Source of the DNA: Naegleria lovaniensis
Lineage: Eukaryota; Heterolobosea; Eutetramitea; Acrasida; Naegleriidae
Reading direction: 5' to 3'
Length of the DNA stretch: 64,000 nt
NCBI RefSeq assembly: GCF_003324165.1
Contig: NW_025407829.1
Span: 372,001 to 436,000 of the forward strand
Part shown: positions 1 to 7,667 of the stretch, piece by piece
How positions within the stretch are numbered: position 1 is the stretch's first letter
Layout of the letters: every line of letters starts with the position of its first letter
The notes under the pieces: generated by a model
Database searches by the model: none
What the model was told of the DNA's origin: nothing
The model's input: the letters and a program-made list of their open reading frames with translations, nothing else
Position numbers and translations under genes: made by a program

Positions 1-1
1 A

Positions 2-307
2 TTCTCTTCTCTAATGAATGTTCATGATGATGAAACGGAAGAATCTTTTGAAAAGAAATTAAATGACTATTATGCAAATGAATTTAAACCTTGTCCAGAC
101 ACGGACATTGTAAAGAAGGTAGAGGCATGTTGGTTTTTTAGAAGTTTAATAGGTCCATTATTAGAGTGTTATATTTTACTGGACCGTTTATTGTATTTGA
201 GAGAGCAAAAAGAAATTCCACTAGAGACTGCTTATTTAAAAAGAATATTCGATCCATCTATGTCTCCAAGAGGATTTGTGTTGGTGGCTGTCAAGAAGAG
301 AGAATAA
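2..307 (+). CDS. METTL25/RRNAD1-like methyltransferase, C-terminal end (5' partial)
   Basis: The frame is open from the left edge of the window, so only the last ~100 residues are seen; the ATG at 14 is probably internal. The end of the protein reads as the tail of the METTL25/METTL25B (RRNAD1) family: a hydrophobic helix (FRSLIGPLLECYILLDRLLY), then YLREQ, then the family's closing FDPSMSPRGFVLVAVK block. The S-adenosylmethionine-binding domain would lie upstream of the window. Human METTL25 has been reported as a protein histidine methyltransferase; which substrate the amoebal protein uses is not visible. The call rests on pattern recall of the C-terminal motif only. Confidence 0.55.
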   Translation, partial: FSSLMNVHDDETEESFEKKLNDYYANEFKPCPDTDIVKKVEACWFFRSLIGPLLECYILLDRLLYLREQKEIPLETAYLKRIFDPSMSPRGFVLVAVKKRE

Positions 308-338
308 ACATAATGCATTAATAAATGGTTTCAAATGC

Positions 339-674
339 TTAATGGTAGAACACTCGGGTTGCTTCATTCTTACGTTCATTCTGTATGCACTCCACCATCA
401 AACTGCCTTTTCTGATATTCCAATGTTTGCATGAATGACATGTGTGACCACATCCACCTACCTCACAGAAACGAGGTCCAAAGTTACGAACAGAAAGTGA
501 TGAAACCCTTATCAATGTCTCCCCGTCACCCTCACTGAAACAAACACCCTCACAACGAAAAATTAACGAACCTAAAAAGAGGAAGCTTCCCAATGAATTC
601 TCAAAATGAAACAAGTTCCCCAACTCTGAAACAAGAAAATTGAGCGTTACTTTCGACATTTCTGAGTCCAACAT
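339..674 (-). CDS. Possible small hypothetical protein (111 aa, Cys-rich C-terminus)
   Basis: An ATG-initiated frame without stops runs for 111 codons between the end of the METTL25-like gene and a gene-poor stretch. The C-terminal half has a CxxxxCGHxCHxC spacing that could bind a metal, but no family is recognised. No intron signals were found that extend it. It could be a chance frame in noncoding DNA: composition is not clearly protein-like and there is no homology argument. Confidence 0.22.
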   Translation of the reverse strand: MLDSEMSKVTLNFLVSELGNLFHFENSLGSFLFLGSLIFRCEGVCFSEGDGETLIRVSSLSVRNFGPRFCEVGGCGHTCHSCKHWNIRKGSLMVECIQNERKNEATRVFYH

Positions 675-1275
675 AGCTGATTTTCATAAATAGGTGCCAT
701 TAGTTTCAGTTTTTTTATGTGAAAATCAATACAATTGAAAGAAGTGATACACCCAGGAGGAGACTCTTCGTAACCAACCAATTATTGTTGTAAATAATAT
801 AACAACAAAACAAAACCATAACGCAGCTAAAAGCGTGACAAAGTAAATCTTCCTTTTAGAATATCAAACTTCTACGCCCTCTTAATTAAGCTTACAAAAC
901 ATGGATTAGTTAACACTCTGATCAATGAGTAAAGAAGCTATAAAAATTAAGAAAAAGCAAGCTCACTCACAATAGTTAATAACAACATTTATCTATTTTT
1001 GAAATAATTTAGTAAAGAATAATTTAGGGATATCTCAAACGAGAACATGTGTTCACAGAGTTAGCGAATATAAAAGACTATTAAAGTGTCACTAAGTGTA
1101 AAAGAAAAGAAGATATAGTGCGACCAGATAGGGAAGAAAAAACTGTTTACACCTTCGATGGTTAATAGTGGTTCCAAGGTTAGGTAATGGTTGGATCATG
1201 CAGCCTAGAGAACATTGTATTTTCTTATAATTATAACTTGACCATCTTGCAATATTACTAACGTAGTATCGGTGT
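675..1275. other. Gene-poor stretch, nothing recognised
   Basis: AT-rich sequence with stops in all frames at short intervals. No tRNA-like cloverleaf, tandem array or terminal repeats were seen. A 63-codon minus frame at 1092-1283 has no start context or composition that supports it. Confidence 0.4.
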
Positions 1276-1723
1276 TTAGTCATGTAGCAATATGGGCGTT
1301 ACGTTTTCTGGCTTATTCTCAGGGTTATAACAGAACCCAATCATCTGCTCGATGAGAGTTAATGTTTTAGTTTCTGGATTGAAACTGAAAACGCTAAATC
1401 TTCCAACATATCCCTCACCACAAACACGGAATTTGGTATTTGAATGGATTCAGCGTTGAGAGAAATTACCAAACTTTTAACTCTCCTGCATAGCACACAG
1501 AAAAAACTCGCATCTCAAAAACCTTTTTATGTGCAAAAAAATGTTAAAACCAGTTGAAAGCGACTCTTTCAGAAAATTGTTGAACTTGTTCTAAGGTCAT
1601 TTGCTCTTCCTCCTCTATGGTTTTGTTATGCAGTAAATTCCATCCACAAATATTGGGTCCTTTAGTCGTGTATAACTCATGCACACCCTTCACCTGGAGT
1701 TCTACCGAAACACCTCGCTTCAT
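1276..1723 (-). pseudogene. Probable decayed or spliced small gene (unknown family)
   Basis: Two short minus-strand frames look coding although each is under 60 codons. The first starts at ATG 1723 (MKRGVSVELQVKGVHELY...) and runs to a stop at 1544. The second, 1449-1276, is rich in ordinary protein composition (FRVCGEGYVGRFSVFSFNPE...). A GT...ATGCAG intron (about 1549 to 1486) would join the first frame to RVKSLVISLNAES, after which one base shift gives the second frame. This reads as a gene broken by a frameshift, or a gene with an extra unseen intron. The family is not recognised. The neighbouring 1724-1937 holds no convincing coding continuation. Confidence 0.3.
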
Positions 1724-2516
1724 GCACCTTTGACTTTAGGTTTACATTTCGCTAGATCAGTCAGCAAAAGTATGACCTATGCTGCGGCATTAACAACGAA
1801 ATCTTTGTTTCAAGTTCTAATTAACAATAGATCCAAAGTCGGGTTGACAGGTCCTTTAATTTTTTAATGCTGGCTTGAATAGCAAAATGACGGTGTAATT
1901 TGTTTAATGGTCAGAACGAAGCTTTCAAGTGCTTCATTTACTGATCCCTTAAAACATGCTTCTCTAACCATTGGTTAATGTCTGCAACAACTTTTTGAGA
2001 AGAAGATGACCCATCCAAAAGATCAATCATTGCATGATCATAGTCAATCAACTCTCTTGAGCACCCATTGCTACATTGAGAAAGAGTAATTAATCTCTTT
2101 AAATTATTCACTGGAGTCAATACATCATTCTTTCCATGCAAAACAAGTAAATTTTTCACTCCTTTCAATAATCTTAGAGATTCTGATTTGTTGACCTCCT
2201 CTAATAACGATAGAATAGCCTTAGCAGTAGACACTGTCCACATATTTGGCATTTGTCTCAATTCAATTCCTGCAATTCCAGAAATTGTATATTTAGCAAA
2301 AGTACTTTGACTCGTATTTGAAAATGGATTCACCAATCGATTGACCAATAATTCATACAATTCTTCCTCAGCAAATATAGATGCACCTTTATATCGATAA
2401 GGATCATTCATGATCTTTTGTATTCTCTTTCTATTTTTTGTCATGTATTCAATGGGAGGTAAAAGTGAACTTTTTATATCATCATATATACAAATGATTC
2501 ATGGAGGAAAAAGGTC

Positions 2517-2591
2517 ACACACACATGTACGTACACACACACATTCATACACACACACATTCATACACACACACATTCATACACACACATA
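2517..2591. repeat. CA-rich microsatellite in an intron
   Basis: Repeated ACACACACATTCATAC-type units (about three copies plus flanking CA runs) fill much of the 160-bp intron of the interrupted hydrolase gene. On the minus, transcribed strand this is a TG/GAATG-rich tract upstream of the acceptor. Confidence 0.8.
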
Positions 2592-3118
2592 AAAGTCACA
2601 TACACTGTGGACATTATGATAATACTTACTGAGTAGGATAGGATGGTAAATAATAAGTCATAATTCTCATTAATAAATCTTTGGAAGGTGATAACATTTT
2701 CTCTGGTGATTTCTCAAATTTAGTTTCATCTTGATACAATTGATGTGGTGAGGCTAAGAGTGGGCATGATAATAAAATGTGATGAAAATGATGTTGTGAT
2801 GATGATGATGGATCAAATGATGGTGCATGTCTCAATTGTTCCAATCTTAATGTGAGTAATCCTCCCAATACATCACCAATGAATACAATGGGTGGTATAT
2901 TCATGGAATGAATGTGTTGAGAAGAAGTAGTGGAAGTACCAGAAGAAGTAGTAGTAGTGGAAGAATTAGTAGTATCCTCATTCATAGAATGTTTCAATAA
3001 TCTTCTCAAAATTGTTTTCCAATGCATTGGAATTCTCTCATTCACAACTTGATATAAATCTTGTAGATATGGAATTTCTGTGTGCATATGACTTGTACTA
3101 CTACTACTACCACTACTA

Positions 3119-3151
<33 letters not shown>

Positions 3152-3616
3152 GTAGTATTAATAAAAAATCGACTCCCACTCGAACGTCCATGTCCTCTCA
3201 AATCAAATCGATAAACAATAAAATTATATTGACGAATTAAAATAGAATCAATCCAATCTTTTTCTAAAGAATCATCAACAATTAATTCTGAATGTGATCC
3301 AAAATTATGTACAAATACAATAATACCATTGTATACAAGTGGAGTAGATGAATGATTCATTTCTTGATTATTATCATGTGAATTCACTGATTGATATTTA
3401 ATTCTTTCATAAATATAATCATGAGAAGAGTGAGATTGAAATCTTTGAGAATGATCCATTATGATGATTGGAGTTGTAGAAGTACTAGTCGTAGTAGTAG
3501 TCGTTGTTGTTGTCGTCGTCATATTACTAGACTTGTTTGACGTCGTCACGGAATATGTATCGAGTGGATATTGAGTCGACAAGGATATCATTCTGTCATC
3601 ATGATGACCATCAATA

Positions 3617-3653
3617 TTGTGATTTTCCAAAAAGTGCGAAAAAAAATCGAGTA
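3617..3653 (+). repeat. Left terminal inverted repeat
   Basis: Begins directly after TA at 3615-3616. The first 23 bases match the right end with one mismatch (CC against CG at positions 11-12). Beyond that an A-rich run differs by one base in length and leads to ATCGA. Confidence 0.85.
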
Positions 3654-3767
3654 AAATCGAAAACGATTTGCTCAAATTCGGTCAACCCTCATTTTTTGGA
3701 CGTTTCTTCCCGAAAACGATTTTGCTTGATGTTGACGAGATACGATGTTGATGCTATTCGTGCAAAG

Positions 3768-3885
3768 TCGAAAAAATCGATTATGATCGACCTGAATCGA
3801 TTACCTCAACACGATTCATTTCTCAAAGTCGATGTTTTTCGTCCAAAATCGAAAAAATCAATTATGATCGACATGAATCGATTTT
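3768..3885 (+). repeat. Subterminal direct repeats rich in TCGA/ATCGAT
   Basis: Two ~35-bp copies about 80 bp apart share TCGAAAAAATC(G/A)ATTATGATCGAC(C/A)TGAATCGAT. Palindromic ATCGAT/TCGA cores recur here, between the two ORFs (5210-5280) and near the right end (6360-6480). They are candidate transposase or accessory-protein binding sites, which is an inference from position and repetition. Confidence 0.6.
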
Positions 3886-3925
3886 CTTGATCGTCAGAGT
3901 TGAAAAAATCGATCATGAAGAACCT

Positions 3926-5050
3926 TTAATCAAATAAACTCTGATAATTTGCTTCTATTTGATTTTTCTCCTCTTCCTCTTTTTGTCTAATCTTCTCTTT
4001 CTTTACCTCAATCAATTTTGCAACTTCATTCACCAATTTGGTCAAAGGTTTTACATACTGTTCCTCTTGTTTTGCAATATCTTCTTCTTGTTTTTTAAAT
4101 CTCTCAAGTAACTCCTCCTTTTCTTTCTGAACTTTCAATAATTGATCTGCAATAACTTTTGAATTATTTTCTTCCATGTCTTTCATAGTTTTTAAAAACT
4201 TTGTCGAATTTTGCATATCCTTATCATTAGTATCACAGTCTTGTTTAGCGTTAATAAAAATTTGCTTCTTTAACTGATCCAATTTGAAAATCTGGAATTC
4301 TAAAACAGGTGATTTGAACGTAGTAACTTGTGGTGTTGACTCAGGTTTTGGATCAAGATCAAACATATCATGCAAATCCATGCCACATATATCAAGCTCA
4401 GGAGCCATTGAAGGTGTTTCCTTGGTCTTTGACTCGTCCAATTCTTTCTTAATGACCAATGATTTTTTTTGAATAGAAGCAAGAGCTTTTTTGAATACAG
4501 GAGAGACGCTTTTGTCTGTATCACCTTTTCTTGTACGCTTTTTCGCATTGTCTCTCAATTTATCTTGCGCTTCTTTATACATAACTTCCTGCAAATCGTT
4601 GCCATTATCATCAATCCAATCCAAATCATCTTTCTCATCATCCTGATCTGAATGTTCTGATTCGCTGTCACTACTGTCACCTTGAATTTGTGAAGCCAAT
4701 GATTGTTTTTTGTTGGAGTGAGCAGAAATCTCTTTTTCAATCTCGTTAACAATCCATTTCTTGTTTTCTTGAATGAAAGTATCAAAAAAATCTTTCACAC
4801 GTTTGTCATCTTTTGGGGCGTTGCATGTTGCTGGTAAACCATCTTTGTATTTTCTTGAACCTTTAGCAGTAGGAAATGTGAAATTTGTATTTTTTTTTGT
4901 TTCTAATTGGAGCTTCTTGAAAACTTTGCTTGCTGCTTTTGAATTTGTCATTCCATGAGAATAGAGCTCATTTGAACAAATAGGTAATGTGGTTGCGAGT
5001 ATTTCGCAAAAACGATCAAACGTGTTCCACTTTGTTTTGTCTTTGCCCAT
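3926..5050 (-). CDS. Transposon accessory protein, unknown function (374 aa, coiled coil)
   Basis: Starts at ATG 5050, diverging from the transposase. The N-terminal ~110 residues are compact and look folded (WNTFDRFCEILATTLPICSN..., then KGSRKYKDGLPATCNAPKDDKRVKDFFD). An acidic Ser/Asp stretch (DSSDSESEHSDQDDEKDD) and a basic patch (KKRTRKGD) follow. The last ~130 residues are a Glu/Lys/Gln coiled coil that likely dimerises. No catalytic motif is recognised. The order of a small folded head, a linker and a coiled coil suggests a DNA-binding partner of the transposase, as PIF/Harbinger elements have a separate Myb-like protein, but no Myb/SANT pattern can be confirmed by eye. Function is inferred from context only. 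Confidence 0.75.
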   Translation of the reverse strand: MGKDKTKWNTFDRFCEILATTLPICSNELYSHGMTNSKAASKVFKKLQLETKKNTNFTFPTAKGSRKYKDGLPATCNAPKDDKRVKDFFDTFIQENKKWIVNEIEKEISAHSNKKQSLASQIQGDSSDSESEHSDQDDEKDDLDWIDDNGNDLQEVMYKEAQDKLRDNAKKRTRKGDTDKSVSPVFKKALASIQKKSLVIKKELDESKTKETPSMAPELDICGMDLHDMFDLDPKPESTPQVTTFKSPVLEFQIFKLDQLKKQIFINAKQDCDTNDKDMQNSTKFLKTMKDMEENNSKVIADQLLKVQKEKEELLERFKKQEEDIAKQEEQYVKPLTKLVNEVAKLIEVKKEKIRQKEEEEKNQIEANYQSLFD

Positions 5051-5283
5051 TTTTTTTCAGTGAGAAAACCGTTGTTATTGTTTTTTGACGTTGACACAAT
5101 CGCACAAAAAACAAGACGACTTAAAAAACAAGAGGCCGTTGAGTTTTTTTTATTCCGAAACAAATCAATGTCGTTCAATTCAACATTTTCGATATGAGAA
5201 CATTAAACAATTCAACATAATCGAGCAGAATTGATTTTCTCAACAATTTCTTATCAATTTTGCTCGAAAAAATCGATTTCCAC

Positions 5284-6354
5284 ATGGTAAAAGCAACGCA
5301 ACATCGATTCACAAACGATGAAAGACGAGTTTTCAAACAAAAAACAGGTGTCCAAATATCTCAAAAACTAAGACCATATATCCAAGGTCAAAAATTAGCC
5401 CCAGAACAAATTGAGTTCATTAAATTGGTGTGTGGAAAGTATGGAGATAAACCAAAGGTCTTGCAACAAATTTTACCTTTCGCACCTTCAACGATTTACA
5501 AATATTGCAATGAAATACAAAAAGAAAAAGCTCTCGGAAGGCCTCCACATTCAGGTAAATCAACCCACCTCTCTGTGTTAAGATTTATTGATATCATATT
5601 CAGTGAATATAATACTGTTAATTATGCAGAAGTACGTCAAATAGTTAAAGATTATCTTGATGTTTCAATTTCCGTATCTCAGCTCTCCAAAATAACGACA
5701 AAATATTTGTTCAGGACATATAAGAAATGTGAAAAAGTATCAGTATATCGAAAAAGCCCAAGAGTACAATCTCAAAGAACTGTGTACAGGCGAACTATTC
5801 GAACCTACAAAACAAGAATCATGTTTTTTATTGACGAATCGCATTTCTGTTATGACCATTTGATTAGAACAAGGGCTCACATCAAAATTGGCAACACTTG
5901 TCAAAACAGTGCGCACAGAGTGAGTGGAAAACGTTTTTCATTATTGGCATGCATTAACGAGAGAGGAGGTTTGGTTTACTGGGAACTTGTCGATACAACT
6001 AACAAAGCAATTGATGCTGATCGATTTAATATATTTCTGACAACATTGAGCAAATTGATCCCAAAAGATTGTATTTTAGTTCTTGACAACGCATCCATTC
6101 ATAAGGAAAAAGAAGTTCATAGTATAATGAATGGCCAAGGTATTAGTGTGTTTTGGCAAAGCCCATACTCTCCTGACTTCAATCCCATTGAATTGCTTTT
6201 CGGATGGATGAAAACACAGTTGAAAAACTATGAACATTCGGTTGACTCTCTCGAAGAGATAATGGAGCAGGTGTTTGATCAAGTTACACCCAAGTTAATC
6301 AAATCGTTTGTTCATCATTGCAAGGAAATCTGGCATGATGAGACAAAAACTTAA
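5284..6354 (+). CDS. Tc1/mariner-type DD34E transposase
   Basis: 356 residues from ATG 5284; an upstream TTG in frame is not needed. The N-terminal ~150 residues have the helix-turn-helix style of IS630/Tc1 transposases (SPSTIYKYCNEIQKE, a GRPPHSGKST linker, then SISVSQLSKITTKYLF). The DDE domain shows FFIDESHF (D184), LVLDNASIH (D268) and SPDFNPIELLFGWMK (E303), with 34 residues between the last two. All three metal ligands and the PDxNPIE box typical of the DDE_3 family are present, so the enzyme looks functional: it would cut at the inverted repeats and insert at TA. Codon use is like that of neighbouring host genes. Confidence 0.93.
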   Translation: MVKATQHRFTNDERRVFKQKTGVQISQKLRPYIQGQKLAPEQIEFIKLVCGKYGDKPKVLQQILPFAPSTIYKYCNEIQKEKALGRPPHSGKSTHLSVLRFIDIIFSEYNTVNYAEVRQIVKDYLDVSISVSQLSKITTKYLFRTYKKCEKVSVYRKSPRVQSQRTVYRRTIRTYKTRIMFFIDESHFCYDHLIRTRAHIKIGNTCQNSAHRVSGKRFSLLACINERGGLVYWELVDTTNKAIDADRFNIFLTTLSKLIPKDCILVLDNASIHKEKEVHSIMNGQGISVFWQSPYSPDFNPIELLFGWMKTQLKNYEHSVDSLEEIMEQVFDQVTPKLIKSFVHHCKEIWHDETKT

Positions 6355-6472
6355 TAAATTTCGAGTTTGATCGAAATCGATTTTGAAGGATTTCGATGTT
6401 AATCAACATCAAGTCAAAACGACAACGCATCAATGTCGCTCATTTCGATCTCGAAAAAAATCGCGAAAAAAT

Positions 6473-6509
6473 CGTCGATTTTTTATTCGCACTTTTTCGA
6501 AAATCACAA
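6473..6509 (-). repeat. Right terminal inverted repeat
   Basis: Mirror of the left end, finishing at 6509 directly before TA at 6510-6511. Confidence 0.85.
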
Positions 6510-6849
6510 TATGACCACCACCACCACCATTATTACTACTATCAAGTTTCCTATATACTTGCATCATGTAATCATCATAATAGGGATCCACATGATTGGG
6601 TGGTATTTGACTATAAATTTGATAAAGAATTATTCCATAAATGATTAAAATGATTGGAAATGTGATGGCCACATATCGAAGAGCACTGAACCATAGAGCA
6701 CTTCTTTTTGATGGATTGTTTGTTGAGTGTAATGAAGATTCACTCTGAGAAGAGGATGTTCGAGATGATGATAGCTTGCCATTTCTACTTGCAGGTTTCT
6801 TTGAATTCAGATGGTTCCATGAGGAGGTGGTGGTGCTCTTGGAAGTCAT

Positions 6850-7667
6850 TTTTTAGTTTTCGAAAAAACACAAGCTCTCCGCTTTTGGAAGATAAAAAAA
6901 TGAAAGTCGTCACCTTTTGAAAAATTGGTAAGAACAAGAACGACACCAAGAGGTTTCCATTCCTTTGTTTTTGTCTTTATTACAAACGATGAATGCATTG
7001 AGAAAGGATATTTATTATACGGAGTAGATTCAAATATTTAAAATTTCTACAAGGAAGAAAACTCAGTCGAATGAACGGAAAATTGAAGCATTGAACGTGA
7101 CATTTAAATGAAATAATGTGATCAAAATATATCTAGTCCAAACAAATATCAATGATTCTGTTATGTGAGCGACATAAGCGTGTCCTTTTCTTTTTGATTG
7201 CAATTTCTCAATGAAGACATTTGCTGCACAACAAAGTTCCATTGACTCCCAGAACTTCTAACACAAATCATATTTTCTTCCTTGCACTGCTACTGTCAGA
7301 TATTGCAATATCTTGTGATAAGATCAAGGCTGGGAAAGGGAGTCTCAACAAGGCTAGCCAGCATCGCAATAACAGCATTTTGCTCAAGCAACAAAAAATT
7401 TCATCATCACCGCCTATTGTTGCATCATCACCGAGAAAGAAATCTTACCCAACAGCCATTGCGTTGCTTGGTTTGAAATACATACCACCATCATCATCAT
7501 TATATTCATTATTTGGTGCACCAAGTAACATTCGAATCTTCTGATTTTTGTATATTCCGGGTGATGAGGACAATCACTAAATAATCATCATCACCAGACG
7601 TAACCCTAAATCTGAGTACAAATAACATTCGGCAACAATACGAGAACCATCACGTACATCCAAAACA
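6850..7667. other. Intergenic region between divergent genes
   Basis: It holds the putative promoters of the interrupted hydrolase gene (minus) and the PEHE-like gene (plus). A plus frame at 7221-7544 lacks an ATG. On the minus strand, two open stretches look weakly coding: one around 7543-7450 (RMLLGAPNNEYNDDDGG) ends in a GTAAGATTT donor, and one around 7253-7063 contains MELCCAANVFIEKLQ. They could be exons of an unrecognised minus gene, but no consistent start or family was found. Confidence 0.4.

Larger units (their letters stand above)
3617..6509 (+). mobile_element. Tc1/mariner (IS630-Tc1, DD34E) DNA transposon with two divergent ORFs
   Basis: The element is 2,893 bp and is flanked by TA at 3615-3616 and 6510-6511. 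Its ends match as inverted repeats: left starts TTGTGATTTTCCAAAAAGTG and right, reverse-complemented, starts TTGTGATTTTCGAAAAAGTG. Strong identity covers ~23 bp, weaker similarity reaches ~37 bp, and a shared CTTGATGTTGA motif lies ~90-120 bp in from each end. Inside are the transposase (plus) and a coiled-coil ORF (minus), 233 bp apart start to start and both uninterrupted, so the insertion looks young. Size, TA duplication and DD34E catalytic spacing all fit Tc1/mariner; the second ORF is unusual, since most family members carry only the transposase. Confidence 0.9.
1938..6849 (-). pseudogene. Alpha/beta hydrolase (S33/monoacylglycerol-lipase-like) gene interrupted by a transposon
   Basis: The gene starts at ATG 6849 with a Ser-rich cytosolic stretch and one membrane helix (ALRYVAITFPIILIIYGIIL, about residues 50-70). 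It is broken at 6511/3615 by the transposon and resumes at 3614. Removing the element plus one TA gives HI|DGHHDD in frame. A 160-bp intron (2629-2470; donor GTAAGTATT) follows, and exon 2 (2469-1938) ends the protein. Summed exons give 618 codons before the stop. Family signs are the cap-proximal GHGRSSG motif, LVLHGKNDVLTP (acid Asp) and DYDHAMID (His). The nucleophile elbow, normally GxSxG, reads GDVLGG with no Ser, so the protein may have been inactive as a hydrolase before the insertion. Poly-Thr and poly-Ser runs are like those of neighbouring genes. With the element present the gene cannot make the full protein unless the element is excised. Confidence 0.75.

Noticed and set aside
2430-2592. 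Plus-strand His/Thr-rich frame over the CA repeats
   Set aside because: It is a translation of the microsatellite within an intron.
3500-6520. A larger virus-like or Polinton-type element
   Set aside because: Ends, TA duplication, size and DD34E transposase fit a plain Tc1/mariner transposon; no capsid, polymerase B, integrase or protease genes are present.
7221-7544. Plus-strand 107-codon frame before the PEHE-like gene
   Set aside because: It begins at TTG with no ATG, and its content shows no conserved features.
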